Source: Lachnospiraceae bacterium
GTDB lineage: Bacteria > Bacillota > Clostridia > Lachnospirales > Lachnospiraceae
Direction of reading: 5' to 3'
NCBI GenBank assembly: GCA_016286555.1
Contig: JAEETA010000013.1
Location: forward strand, 20,021-84,020
Length of the DNA stretch: 64,000 bases
The notes beneath the pieces are model-generated. The model saw nothing but the letters and a program-made list of their open reading frames with translations. It did no database searches and was not told where the DNA came from. Within the stretch, counting starts at the first letter, position 1; each line of letters starts with the position of its first letter. This document shows, in pieces, positions 37,976 through 47,705 of the stretch. Made by a program: the position numbers and the translations under genes.

Positions 37976-39832
37976 TCATGACACCGCATCCACGTAATAC
38001 TTGGCCTGCGCGGCGAACATCTCGGCATAGATTCCGCCGGGGAGATTCACCAGCTCGTCGTGGGTACCGTATTCTTTAATGGTTTTGTCGGAAAAGACTG
38101 CGATGTGGTCACAGAATTTACAGCTGGAAAGCCTGTGGGAAATGTAGATGGCAGACTTCCCGCCGACAAGCGTGTCAAATTTGCGGTAGATATCATACTC
38201 TGCCAAAGGATCCAGGGCCGCGGTGGGCTCGTCCAGGATCACGATGGGCGCGCTGCGATAAAGAGCGCGGCTGATGGCAGTCTTCTGCTGCTGTCCGCCG
38301 GAGAGTTCCGTTCCGTCCTCGTCGAAGCCCTTAAAGAGGGTGGTATCATAACCTTTGGGCAGCTTCTGCGCATCTTCATAGAGGCCGGAGAGCTTCAGGG
38401 TCTCCTCGAAGAAGGCATCGTCCGCCGGCCGCAGACAGTCTCCCGCTTCGACGTTTTCCCGCAGGGAGAAGGGGAAGAGCTTAAAGTCCTGGAAGACCAC
38501 GGCGAAGTGTCTGCGATATTCCGCCTCGTCGTACTCCCGGATATCCACGCCGTCCAGCAGGATCCGCCCTTCCGTCACATCGTAGAGCCGGCACAGGAGC
38601 TTGATCATGGTGGTCTTACCGGCGCCGTTGAGGCCCACCACGGAAAGGTGTTCCCCGGGGCGGATGGTGAGGTTCACGTCCCGCAGCACATCCTCCTCAC
38701 TTCTGGGATACCGGAAAGAGACATGATCAAAGACGATGGTGTGTTCCCCCTCCTGCTTTACGGGTTTCTCTCCCTTCAGCAGTGCATCGGGATACTCCAG
38801 ATACTTCAGGAACTGGTACGCGTAGCTGCACTTCTGGGTAAGATCCTGGAGGTTACCTCCGATGCCCATGAGGCTGCCGTAGAGACGGCTGGCGGCGGAG
38901 GCGCACATGGTAAAATCACCCACAGTGATGATTCCCTTCAAAGCACGGAGTCCCATGTAGAGGTAGCTGACCCCATCCCGGATGGCATTGGCTAGGTTCG
39001 ACTTGTAGGTATTTTTCCGCTGGATGAGGCTCTGCTCATGCCAGAGATCGATCTGCTCCCCGGCAAAGTCTCCGCCCCTTTCACCGAACATTTCCGCGCA
39101 GTCGTAGAGTCTGGTGTCCATACCGTGGCGATAGGAAGGTACATCGAAGAAAAAGTATCCGAAGAGGCGGTTGGACTTGGCCAGCTTCAGAAAGAATTCC
39201 ACATTTACCTTCTGGTTTTTCACGTTGTAGTAGCAGACTGCCGCCATGGCCAAGACCTGCACCGGAATGAGCAGAGGGCAATAGAAAGCGATGAGGGTCA
39301 CCACACTGCAGAGGAGGACGAGATTGTACACCACCTCATAGAAGCACCGAAGGACGCCGATGACGCCGCCGGAATACCAGGAGATGCCCTCCTTTGCCTT
39401 GTTCTGCTGGTCCAGCACCGTGGGATCCTCGGTATATTGGAAATCCATCTCCATGGACTTGGTGCATAGGCGGTACTGCAGGACTCTGTCAAAATAGGCG
39501 GAGTACCAGTTTAAGGAGGAGTCCGCAGTGTTTCCCAGGAAGCGGGAAAGGAGCTCCGCCCCCACGGTCAGACCCACATACAGAAGGATGCGCTGCATAT
39601 GGTCCTCTAAAGGAAGCCCGCTCTTGATGGCCATGATCTCATCCACCAGGAGTTTGGGCAGGAGCAGGACTTTCAACTCCGACAGTGCGGCACCGAAAAA
39701 TTTCAGGATGTAGAGGAAGAAAACGCTCTTTTTCTCGGTCCATGCGATCTTTAACATATAGCCCAGGGATCGTTTGGTCATGTGCCATACGCTGGGGCCT
39801 TTTTCCATTTGAGATTCGTATTCTTTGATCAT
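37976..39832 (-). CDS. ABC exporter, fused permease and ATPase (second subunit)
   Basis: 618 residues. Six membrane helices (about 30-330) are fused to an ATPase with GLNGAGKTTMI (Walker A), ELSGGQQQKTAI (signature) and IVILDEPTAALD (Walker B with catalytic glutamate). The nucleotide-binding site looks complete. The start at 39832 has AAGGAG. It pairs with a similar exporter encoded 374 bases upstream; the two probably form a heterodimer that exports a peptide, lipid or drug. The gap between them holds a repeat array rather than a gene. The substrate is unknown. Confidence 0.88.
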   Translation of the reverse strand: MIKEYESQMEKGPSVWHMTKRSLGYMLKIAWTEKKSVFFLYILKFFGAALSELKVLLLPKLLVDEIMAIKSGLPLEDHMQRILLYVGLTVGAELLSRFLGNTADSSLNWYSAYFDRVLQYRLCTKSMEMDFQYTEDPTVLDQQNKAKEGISWYSGGVIGVLRCFYEVVYNLVLLCSVVTLIAFYCPLLIPVQVLAMAAVCYYNVKNQKVNVEFFLKLAKSNRLFGYFFFDVPSYRHGMDTRLYDCAEMFGERGGDFAGEQIDLWHEQSLIQRKNTYKSNLANAIRDGVSYLYMGLRALKGIITVGDFTMCASAASRLYGSLMGIGGNLQDLTQKCSYAYQFLKYLEYPDALLKGEKPVKQEGEHTIVFDHVSFRYPRSEEDVLRDVNLTIRPGEHLSVVGLNGAGKTTMIKLLCRLYDVTEGRILLDGVDIREYDEAEYRRHFAVVFQDFKLFPFSLRENVEAGDCLRPADDAFFEETLKLSGLYEDAQKLPKGYDTTLFKGFDEDGTELSGGQQQKTAISRALYRSAPIVILDEPTAALDPLAEYDIYRKFDTLVGGKSAIYISHRLSSCKFCDHIAVFSDKTIKEYGTHDELVNLPGGIYAEMFAAQAKYYVDAVS

Positions 39833-39855
39833 GAATGATCTCCTTATTGTGTGTC

Positions 39856-40030
39856 ATACGGATGGCTCCGTTTCTTCGAAACTCCCGCCATCCTCCTAGT
39901 ACAACAGACCGCTTTGCGCTCTGTTGTCATGCATTCGCAATCCGCTGATTCACTTCGTGAATCGCTACTTGCTCATGCCCGGGAGGGTCCCAAAGTCTCA
40001 ATGCTCCTCTTGCAAGCAAGATCGCATTGT
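39856..40030. repeat. Intergenic repeat unit, copy 1, with nested hairpin
   Basis: A 175-base unit repeated at 40051-40193. It has short inverted repeats with three-base loops: GTTTC-TTC-GAAAC, GATTCAC-TTC-GTGAATC, and ACAACAGA..TCTGTTGT (39901-39927), plus TCTTGC-AA-GCAAGA. Copy 1 carries about 32 extra bases, the ACAACAGA hairpin, that copy 2 lacks. The 374-base gap between the two ABC genes holds only these units and about 20 spacer bases between them. Confidence 0.85.
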
Positions 40031-40050
40031 ATGCTTGTTTTTTGTGTGGA

Positions 40051-40193
40051 ATACGGATGGCTCCGTTTCTTCGAAACTCCCGCCATCCTCCGTCCATTCG
40101 CAATCCGCTGATTCACTTCGTGAATCGCTACTTGCTCATGTCCGGGCGGGTCCCAAAGTCTCAATGCTCCTCTTGCAAGCAAGATCGCATTGT
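40051..40193. repeat. Intergenic repeat unit, copy 2
   Basis: Almost identical to copy 1 over its whole length except for a few changes (for example CCCGGGAGGG against TCCGGGCGGG) and the missing ACAACAGA hairpin. Same orientation, 195 bases from start to start. It lies in the transcribed gap between the ABC exporter genes. Confidence 0.85.
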
Positions 40194-40206
40194 GACCTTG
40201 GTCCCC

Positions 40207-42033
40207 TTATTCCACATAGTACTGAGCTTGAACACGGAACATTTCGCTGTATGCGCCGCCCTGTTCCAGGAGGCTTTCGTGGGTGCCGTACTCCGCCAGC
40301 GCCGCATCCTTAAACATGGCCACATGATCGCAGAACTGTGTGGAGCTGAGTCTGTGGCTGATGTAGATGGCTGTCTTGCCCGAGACCAGACGGTCGAATT
40401 CCCGATAGAGTCTGGACTCTGCCAGAGCGTCCAACGCAGCGGTTGGCTCATCCAGCACGATCACGGGAGCATCCTTGTAGAGAGCTCTGGCCAGTGCGAT
40501 CTTCTGCTTTTCGCCGCCGGAAAAATCGACACCGTCGTCATAAATCACCTTCAGCACTTCCGTGTCGACGCCCTTTTCCAGCTCCGCCACCTTCTCCTCC
40601 ATTCCCGCATCCGCCAGGCTCTTTAGAGCCCGGTCCTTATCCGTTGCTTCGGGGGTGGTCATGGAGACATTGTTGCTTAAGGGGAAGGCGAAGAGACACA
40701 CCTCCTGGAAGGCGGGGGAAAAGAGTCTGTAATAGTCTCTCCGGTCAAAGGTGGATACGTCGATACCGTTTAAGAGGATCCGTCCTTTGGTGGGCTCATA
40801 GAGCCGCAACAGGAGCTTGATGAAGGTGGATTTTCCGGCGCCGTTCTGTCCCACCACCGCCAGTTTTTCTCCGGCCTTCACCGTGAGATTCAGTCCTTTG
40901 ACGGCATACTCCTCGGCATTCGGATATTTGAACCACACATCCTCAAAGGTAAATTCATAAGTATCATATTTCGGAATGGGATCGCCGCCCTCCTTCAGGT
41001 CGGAATCGATGTCCATGAAGCTGCGGAAATCGTCCACTTCTCTGTTTCTTGCCAGCAGGTCCGTGATATTGCCCAGGACGCTGACCATGTAGCTGAAAAA
41101 GGTGGCTGCAGAGCCCAGGTAAAGGGTAAAGTTACCCACGCTCAGATCCTTATGGATCACACAGTAGATCAGCCATGCGTAGAGTCCCACCTGAGCGACG
41201 GCCCAGAGGAGATTGCCGATCTGACCGCAGACCCACCAGCGCAGCTCGTTTTCCTTCGCTGCTGCCAGGCGCTCTTCTCCCAGGGCTTTGTATTTTTTCA
41301 TGAGGAAGTCTTTGAGACCGTACATGCGGATGTCCTTCGCCGCGGAAAAATCGGTGAAGGTGTAAGACATGTAATTATCCTTCCGCCACCAGGTGGCCAG
41401 AGGATCCCAGATCTTTTTCTTGCAGACTTTGTTGGTGTGATTCTGGACCAGAGCCTGAAGCACGGCGATGCCCGCCATGCCCAACACCACGGGAAGGCTA
41501 AGCGTACCCATGATCACGAGGCCTGCGATAACAACCGACAGATTTGTCAGAAATCGCTCCGTGACCCGCATCATGCCCTCCACGCCGTTATCATTGTTGT
41601 TGGTGGCGTTTCCGGCCTTCTGATAACAGTCCATCACATCCTTGTCCTCCAGATTCTGGAAGCGTTGGGTCATGAACTTGCGATTTTTCTCGAAGATCAG
41701 AAAGAATCTGGAATTGATGTAACGATACCAGTTCTCACTGTATCCGTAACTTTCACTGACAGTAAAGAGTACCTGGATCAGGAAAAGGATGCCGATGGTG
41801 ACGAGGAGCCCCTTAGGGTCCTGTCCTTCCGTGATGGCATCGATGACGAATTTTGAGATAAAAGTCCAAAGATATCTGGTGACGGTGACAGAAATAACGA
41901 GCACCAGCCAGACAAATTTCAATTTCGGCTCCGTCCGGAACATGGATCCCAGAACATAATCCATGTTGGACTTCAGGCCGTACACATGGTGCAGCCTGTT
42001 CTTTGCTTCTTCGTTTTCTTTTTTTCTCCCCAT
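40207..42033 (-). CDS. ABC exporter, fused permease and ATPase (first subunit)
   Basis: 608 residues. Six membrane helices in the first half are followed by an ATPase with VVGQNGAGKST (Walker A), DFSGGEKQKIAL (signature) and VIVLDEPTAALD (Walker B). It is a type IV exporter half-transporter. Start ATG 42033 is preceded by AAAGGAATGAGGG. It shares strand and layout with the gene at 37976, so a heterodimer is likely. A MATE gene ends 121 bases upstream, so both kinds of exporter may be transcribed together. Confidence 0.88.
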   Translation of the reverse strand: MGRKKENEEAKNRLHHVYGLKSNMDYVLGSMFRTEPKLKFVWLVLVISVTVTRYLWTFISKFVIDAITEGQDPKGLLVTIGILFLIQVLFTVSESYGYSENWYRYINSRFFLIFEKNRKFMTQRFQNLEDKDVMDCYQKAGNATNNNDNGVEGMMRVTERFLTNLSVVIAGLVIMGTLSLPVVLGMAGIAVLQALVQNHTNKVCKKKIWDPLATWWRKDNYMSYTFTDFSAAKDIRMYGLKDFLMKKYKALGEERLAAAKENELRWWVCGQIGNLLWAVAQVGLYAWLIYCVIHKDLSVGNFTLYLGSAATFFSYMVSVLGNITDLLARNREVDDFRSFMDIDSDLKEGGDPIPKYDTYEFTFEDVWFKYPNAEEYAVKGLNLTVKAGEKLAVVGQNGAGKSTFIKLLLRLYEPTKGRILLNGIDVSTFDRRDYYRLFSPAFQEVCLFAFPLSNNVSMTTPEATDKDRALKSLADAGMEEKVAELEKGVDTEVLKVIYDDGVDFSGGEKQKIALARALYKDAPVIVLDEPTAALDALAESRLYREFDRLVSGKTAIYISHRLSSTQFCDHVAMFKDAALAEYGTHESLLEQGGAYSEMFRVQAQYYVE

Positions 42034-42153
42034 ACCCTCATTCCTTTCGGCGCCCCGCCCCCCCCTTTAGAAGCGGGTGCCGCAATATGTGTCCATTTCT
42101 TTCGGCCTCGTCCCTCAGAGCAGACACCGCAAGCTTCGCTCATTTCTGTCCTT

Positions 42154-43554
42154 TCAAGCCGGCTGTTTTCCGGTGGAGATCTTCTTCACCCACTTGCCGG
42201 TCTGCAGTCTGTGATAGCTCCAGAAGGTCTTGATGATCTGATCGGACTTCAGGGCCACATAGATCCAGAAGGGATCCAGCTTCAGCACAAAGGCTGTGAT
42301 GAGTCCCAGGGGGATGGAGACGACCCAGAGGAAAATATTGTCCGTGATCATCAGCATTTTCGTATCGCCGCCGCCTCGCAGGACGCCCTTGGTCATGATG
42401 CTGTTGGTGGCCTGGAAAATGATGATGACGCTGAGCGCGATCATGAGCTGCTCCGCGATGGCTTTGGTATCCTCCGCCAGTCCCGAATAGGAGCCAATGA
42501 CGGGATTTTTGATCAGCATGATGATGAGCGCGGAGATCAGCCCCAGACCAATGCCCAGTCCGAAGAAGAGATACCCCTGCCGCATGGTTTTTTCCCTGTC
42601 TCCCGTGCCAAGGGTCTGGCCGGTGACGATGGCGCCGGACTGGCTGACACCGGAAACCACCACGGAACTGAGCTGCTGGGTCACTGCGGTGATGGCAACC
42701 GCCGCCACCATTTTGGTGCCCACATGTCCGATGATGATGGACACGGTATTGTTACCGATGGCCAGAATGCCGTCGCTGATGAGTACGGGAATGCAGATCC
42801 GGATGTACTCTCCCAGGAGGGAGCCGGTCTTCATGAACATGTGCTCAAAGCGGAACTCAATCTCCTTATCCCGCACCAGAAGATAACCCACGATGATGGC
42901 CGCCTCAAAGATCCGGGCGATGAGGGTACCGATGGCGGCACCTGCCACCTCCATGCGGGGCGCGCCCAGCTTACCGAAGATAAAGGCATAATTTGCCAGG
43001 ATGTTTACGAAAAAGGCGCCGAAGGAGACCAGCAGCGGGAGCCGCACCTGCCGCACGGAGCGCAGGGCGATGGTGGTGGTAAGAGACGCTCCCAGGAAAA
43101 AGTAGCTCAGCACAGACCATCGGAAATAGGTGGTGCCCAGCGCCACGATGTGCTCCTCCGTGGTGTAGGTCCGCATGATGAATTCCGGGAAAAATGCGGT
43201 GGCCAGAGCGAAGAGGAGTGCCAGGGCCAGGGTGAGCCGCAGCATGAGGCACACGGTCTGCCGCAGGGCGGTCTCCGCCTTCTCCGGCGCATCTCCCGCG
43301 GATTTCATGCCGTAATACCGGGACACCAGCACCGATGCTCCCATGCCCAAACCCATGCAGAAAATGTGGTAAATGGTGATGAAGGAATTGGCCAGGGAGG
43401 TGGCGCTCAGGGCATCCTCCGACAGGCTTCCCACCATGATGGTGTCGATCATATTCACACCGATGGTCACCAGACTCTGGAGAGCGATGGGCAGTGCCAG
43501 GGTAAAGACATTGCGGTAAAAATGCGGATCCTTGTCGAAAAGTTTATGCTTCAT
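42154..43554 (-). CDS. MATE-family efflux transporter
   Basis: About 466 residues from ATG 43554, 4 bases after the arabinofuranosidase stop; an in-frame ATG at 43578 would overlap that gene. Twelve membrane helices in two similar halves are seen, with FTLALPIALQSLVTIGVNMIDTIMVGSL at the start and AVTQQLSSVVVSGVSQSGA in the second half. MATE proteins export drugs, metabolites or polymer precursors using Na+ or H+. No clear ribosome site precedes the start, which suggests coupling to the gene before it. The substrate is unknown. Confidence 0.87.
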   Translation of the reverse strand: MKHKLFDKDPHFYRNVFTLALPIALQSLVTIGVNMIDTIMVGSLSEDALSATSLANSFITIYHIFCMGLGMGASVLVSRYYGMKSAGDAPEKAETALRQTVCLMLRLTLALALLFALATAFFPEFIMRTYTTEEHIVALGTTYFRWSVLSYFFLGASLTTTIALRSVRQVRLPLLVSFGAFFVNILANYAFIFGKLGAPRMEVAGAAIGTLIARIFEAAIIVGYLLVRDKEIEFRFEHMFMKTGSLLGEYIRICIPVLISDGILAIGNNTVSIIIGHVGTKMVAAVAITAVTQQLSSVVVSGVSQSGAIVTGQTLGTGDREKTMRQGYLFFGLGIGLGLISALIIMLIKNPVIGSYSGLAEDTKAIAEQLMIALSVIIIFQATNSIMTKGVLRGGGDTKMLMITDNIFLWVVSIPLGLITAFVLKLDPFWIYVALKSDQIIKTFWSYHRLQTGKWVKKISTGKQPA

Positions 43555-43558
43555 GGGT

Positions 43559-45160
43559 TCAATCTTTCTCGAAAACAAACACGTTCCAGGAGAGAGGCTT
43601 TACATGTGCCTTCAGCTCTCCGTTCTCAAAGCTGCAGTCCGCGATCTCCGCAGGACTGATGCGCGTGTCATTTTCGTAGGTATTTTTCTCCTCGAGATCA
43701 CCGGCGCGGAGCTGCGTCGCCTTCGCGATGTGATACCCTTCAAAGCCCTTCACGTCCAGGGTCAGGGGGTACTCCGTCTCCTCATTCCGGTTGATGACAA
43801 AGACGGTGAGGCGATCCTGCTCTTTATTCCAGGCGGAAGCAGCATCGATGTAGGGCACGCCCTCCATGCCGGTGTACTGGGAAGTGTCCTCGATGGCGTA
43901 ACCCGGCATATCGTAAGTCTCACAGGCCACCTTCGTCTCCATGGATGTTCCCTTTGCGTAGGTCAGAAGATCCAGGAATGCATAGTGGGCACCGGAACGC
44001 CAGACATGGTCATGGTTTGCGGCAGCCAGTGCTCCCAGGCCTCCGGTCATGCAGCCGATCTTCACCCGGTCCGCATGCCGCAGCAGGGCCAACTGAATGG
44101 AGGTCATAGACAGGACATGGATCATGTCGCCGCCGGGGAAGGTGCGCTCCGGCATGTTGTCGGGATCGTGGAGGACATAGGTTCTGTTGGGATCGAAACG
44201 GTAGTGGTTCCGGGACATGTTGTAACGACCGTAGCCGGGATGCAATGCCTCCAGGGGCCGGATCATGGCGCCGTACTCGTCGAAGGAAAGCATCACCTTT
44301 TTCGGAGAACGGTGCTTGGATGCCACCAGATCGATCATGGCGATCTCTTTTTCGATGAAGTCCTCATAGTAGTGGGAACCGCCCAGAAGTGCTTTCATAT
44401 CTCCGGGAGGTGCGCTGTGATAGTGGTGCACGGACACATAGTCCACCACGTCGTAGCACTTATTGAGCACGGTCTCGTCCCAGTCCGGGAAGGTCTCCAT
44501 AAAGGGTGCGGAGGAACCGCAGACCGCAGTCTCGATGGTCTTGTCGATCCACTTCATGGCTTTGGAAGCTTCCAGGACCTTGTGACCGTAGCCTTCGGGG
44601 TTCTTATCCCAGGCTCCCAGCTGCCAGGGGCCGTCCATCTCGTTGCCCAGGTACCAGACCTTTACGCCGTAGGGATCCTCGTGACCGTATTTTTTCCGGA
44701 GATCGGACCAGTAGGTGCCGCCGGTATGGTTGGTGTATTCCACGATATCCATGGCATCCTGGATGGAGCCGGTGCCCATGTTCACGGTGTAGAGAGGCTC
44801 AGTGCCTACCTTCTCCGCCCACTGCAGGTACTCGTCATGGCCCACATCGTTCAGAATATATTGATGCCATGCGGGATCCAGGTGTGCTTTCCGCTGTTCC
44901 ATGGGTCCGATGGAATCCTTCCACTGCCATGCGGAGACGAAATTACCGCCGGGCATGCGGACAGCGGGCAGTCCCGTCTGCTTCAGAGCTTCGATGAAAT
45001 CCTTCCGGAATCCCTGCTCATCCGCGGTGGGGTGCTTTGGATTGAACATGGTGCCGTTTACCATGGTGCCGATGGGCTCCAGAAAAGCGGAGAAAAGTCT
45101 GGGTGAGATCTCCCCCACCGGAAATGCCGGATGAACCGTTACTTTTGCGTTTTGTGCCAT
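43559..45160 (-). CDS. GH51 alpha-L-arabinofuranosidase
   Basis: About 533 residues from ATG 45160, chosen for the AGGGGGG site just before it; the frame opens 21 codons earlier without support. Family features: RMPGGNFVSAWQWKDSIGP, VWYLGNEMDGPWQLG (acid/base glutamate in NEMDGPW) and MLSFDEYGAM (nucleophile glutamate), with a C-terminal beta domain. There is no signal peptide, so it acts in the cytoplasm on imported arabinose-substituted oligosaccharides from plant xylan, arabinan or pectin. It lies between an SGNH-like gene and a MATE gene and is the only glycoside hydrolase of the window. Confidence 0.92.
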   Translation of the reverse strand: MAQNAKVTVHPAFPVGEISPRLFSAFLEPIGTMVNGTMFNPKHPTADEQGFRKDFIEALKQTGLPAVRMPGGNFVSAWQWKDSIGPMEQRKAHLDPAWHQYILNDVGHDEYLQWAEKVGTEPLYTVNMGTGSIQDAMDIVEYTNHTGGTYWSDLRKKYGHEDPYGVKVWYLGNEMDGPWQLGAWDKNPEGYGHKVLEASKAMKWIDKTIETAVCGSSAPFMETFPDWDETVLNKCYDVVDYVSVHHYHSAPPGDMKALLGGSHYYEDFIEKEIAMIDLVASKHRSPKKVMLSFDEYGAMIRPLEALHPGYGRYNMSRNHYRFDPNRTYVLHDPDNMPERTFPGGDMIHVLSMTSIQLALLRHADRVKIGCMTGGLGALAAANHDHVWRSGAHYAFLDLLTYAKGTSMETKVACETYDMPGYAIEDTSQYTGMEGVPYIDAASAWNKEQDRLTVFVINRNEETEYPLTLDVKGFEGYHIAKATQLRAGDLEEKNTYENDTRISPAEIADCSFENGELKAHVKPLSWNVFVFEKD

Positions 45161-45247
45161 AATGTCCCCCCTTATTTTCTGCATTGCAGCAGAATCTCTG
45201 AGTTCTGCCGTCATGCATTTCAATCAAAATTTCATGAGAGAAAGCCC

Positions 45248-46243
45248 TCAGTTTTCCCTCATCTTCTTCAGAAAATCATCAAATTCCCGGGTCCAGGATG
45301 CATCTGCGGATTTCCCCCGGAATTCCGTTTCCGACATCTGCGTCAGAATCTCTCCCAGATATTCCGTGGTCTTTTTTGCTCCGTCGTAATTGGTATGGCG
45401 ACCGTCCTCCGCCACATCCGTCAGCGGGTCCAGACCTGCTGCCAGCCCCATCTCTGCGGTATTGAAATCATAGAAGGGAATGCCCCTCGATCCGCAGTAT
45501 TCCGCCACACGGTTGTGATACCCCATATCCCAGCGATTCACATCTGCTCTGGCCTGGAGGGTCTTTACCACGATGAGCTGTATGCCCTTTTCGTTACAAA
45601 AGTCCGCGATGCGATCCGCGTGATCAAATTTGAGATAAGCACTGTCATCGGAAGTCTCATCCAGGATCTGCTCCGCGGTCTGCGCTCTGGACAAAACCGG
45701 CACATACCCCCGCAGAAATGCCGCTTCCTCCCGCACGGGAGCAAAGGCATTTTTCATGCTTCCGCTTTCCCAGAAGTCATGGAATTCAAACACCGGAAAC
45801 AGCACCTTGTAACTCTCCCGCTTGTAGGTCAAGGCCAGCTTCGGATAAGTGCTCAGGCGTTTCATGGTGTTCAGGGATCGAAGGTCATTCGCCACATCCC
45901 CGTGTGACATGGGAAAGCTCATGGCTTCCACCACCAGCACCTTGTAATGCTGGGTCTTCCAGGCTTCCTCCGCCCAGAGATAATCCGCCAGCATGGACTG
46001 GTTCGGTGACCCGCAGATATAGGAAGAGATGCCGTATTCCTCCTCCAGCACCGCAGGCACGAAGCCGCAATAGGCCAGGCTGGAGCCCACGAAAAGCACG
46101 TCCAGACTGTCCTCCTCCAGGGCATAGAAATCCCGGTGGTCGTTTCCCGCATCCCGGATCCCCCGCAGACTTAAAGCAGAGGCCAGGAAAAGGAGTAAGA
46201 GCGCTCCCGCCGTAAATGCAATTGTGGTCCACACTTTTTTCAT
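45248..46243 (-). CDS. SGNH-like membrane-anchored protein (second MBOAT partner)
   Basis: 331 residues. A membrane segment (about 5-26) anchors an extracytoplasmic domain with SLDVLFVGSSLAYCGF, where GSS matches the SGNH serine block, and DGRHTNYDG near the C terminus, which fits the Asp-x-x-His block. It begins 10 bases after the MBOAT gene stop. It is only distantly similar to the SGNH-like protein at 8227. Likely job: transfer or removal of acyl groups on a surface polymer with its MBOAT partner. Confidence 0.72.
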   Translation of the reverse strand: MKKVWTTIAFTAGALLLLFLASALSLRGIRDAGNDHRDFYALEEDSLDVLFVGSSLAYCGFVPAVLEEEYGISSYICGSPNQSMLADYLWAEEAWKTQHYKVLVVEAMSFPMSHGDVANDLRSLNTMKRLSTYPKLALTYKRESYKVLFPVFEFHDFWESGSMKNAFAPVREEAAFLRGYVPVLSRAQTAEQILDETSDDSAYLKFDHADRIADFCNEKGIQLIVVKTLQARADVNRWDMGYHNRVAEYCGSRGIPFYDFNTAEMGLAAGLDPLTDVAEDGRHTNYDGAKKTTEYLGEILTQMSETEFRGKSADASWTREFDDFLKKMREN

Positions 46244-46253
46244 AAGGCCTGCC

Positions 46254-47705
46254 CTAGAAGATGAAATAGATAAACGCGCCGCTACCGTTGCCGTAGACTC
46301 CTAACAGGATCACGGACAGGAGCAGTGCGTAAGCTGCGGTCCAGGCAAGGGCCCGGTTTCCGGAAAGGATGCGATCCCGGAGCAAAACACCCCGCACTTT
46401 ACAAATATCGGAGACCAGAAGCAACAACGCAGCGATAACCAGGACCGCACAGGCTCTGCCGCTAATGACGGTGCCGAAAAATCCTGCCGCTGCAGGCGTT
46501 CCAAAATCTCTTCCGATGGATGCCAGAACTGCCAGGGCATCCCCCAGGTCGGGCGCCCGGAAAAACACAAAACAAAAGGCAAAGAGCAGATAGGTAAGTA
46601 GGATTCGCAGGATCCGTACCCCTGTATGTTTGCTCTCACTATTCCATTTTAAGAGCCCCTCCGCCACCTGGAAAATGCCCAGCAGCAGTCCCCACACCAC
46701 GAAGGTCCAGTTTGCTCCGTGCCAGAGGCCGCTTAAGGCACAGACGATGAGGAGGTTCAGGTATTTCCGTCCGGTGCCCTTTCGGTTGCCTCCCAGAGGG
46801 TAATAGACGTAGTTCCGGAACCAGTTGTAGAGAGACACATGCCAGCGCCGCCACAGGTCCGCGAAGGATTCCGACAGGAAAGGTGCACGGAAATTGTCCG
46901 TCATGGTAAAGCCCATCACCTCTCCCGCTCCGAGAGCGATGGTGGAATATCCGTAGAAATCCGTATAGATCTGGAGGGGGAAGAGAAGGGCAGCCAGCAG
47001 CTGCCATGCACCGGGATAAACTGCGGTATTACCGAAGACGGCATCCACGATGAGACCCGTCCGGTCCGCAATGACCAGCTTCAGGAAATACCCCCAGAGC
47101 ATGCGAAACAACCCACGTTTTACCCTATCATAATCGAAGGTGTGGAGATACTTAAATTGTGCCAGGAAATTCTTAGACAGTTCTATGGGGCCCGCCACCA
47201 GCTGAGGGAAGAAAGAGATATAGAGGGCGTAGTCGATGAAGTTCCGTTCCGGTGCCACATCTCCCCGGTACACATCGATAACATAGCTGAGGTTCTGGAA
47301 GATGTAGAAAGAGATGCCCACCGGCAGGAGCAAACTGACAGTAATGTCAAGACGAGACCCCGCGGTCACCCGCAAAATCCCATTCACGGTAGCGATGAGG
47401 AAATTGGCATATTTGAAGAGGAAGAGCAGAAACACGGGAACGAAGACACCGAAGGCCAGGACCCCTTTGGCGCCCCGCTTTGCACCGCTTTTCAGGAATC
47501 CGAAATGATGCATCATCCGGGACCAGCCGTAGGAAAATGCGGTGATCCCGAAGAGCAACATCGCGTATTTCGCGTTCCAGGACATATAGAAAAAATAGCT
47601 GGCCAAAAGGAGCCAGAGGTTCCTGATCCGGTGCTGCGGGATCAGAAAATAGACCACGCAGGTCACCGGAAAAAACAGGATAAACTCAAAGGAAGAAAAA
47701 GACAT
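46254..47705 (-). CDS. MBOAT-family membrane O-acyltransferase (second copy)
   Basis: 483 residues with about ten membrane segments. Motifs: FFPQLVAGPIELSKNF, IYTDFYGYSTIALG, LWRRWHVSLYNWFRNYVYYPLGG, and GLWHGANWTFVVWG with the catalytic histidine near residue 330. It is closer to AlgI-type proteins than the MBOAT at 6720 seems to be. Start ATG 47705 follows GAGGA. It forms a pair with the SGNH-like gene directly downstream. The polymer is unknown. Confidence 0.9.
   Translation of the reverse strand: MSFSSFEFILFFPVTCVVYFLIPQHRIRNLWLLLASYFFYMSWNAKYAMLLFGITAFSYGWSRMMHHFGFLKSGAKRGAKGVLAFGVFVPVFLLFLFKYANFLIATVNGILRVTAGSRLDITVSLLLPVGISFYIFQNLSYVIDVYRGDVAPERNFIDYALYISFFPQLVAGPIELSKNFLAQFKYLHTFDYDRVKRGLFRMLWGYFLKLVIADRTGLIVDAVFGNTAVYPGAWQLLAALLFPLQIYTDFYGYSTIALGAGEVMGFTMTDNFRAPFLSESFADLWRRWHVSLYNWFRNYVYYPLGGNRKGTGRKYLNLLIVCALSGLWHGANWTFVVWGLLLGIFQVAEGLLKWNSESKHTGVRILRILLTYLLFAFCFVFFRAPDLGDALAVLASIGRDFGTPAAAGFFGTVISGRACAVLVIAALLLLVSDICKVRGVLLRDRILSGNRALAWTAAYALLLSVILLGVYGNGSGAFIYFIF

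Noticed and set aside
39833..40206. Possible insertion sequence between the ABC genes
   Set aside because: No transposase frame, no flanking target duplication; the content is a tandem duplication with short hairpins.
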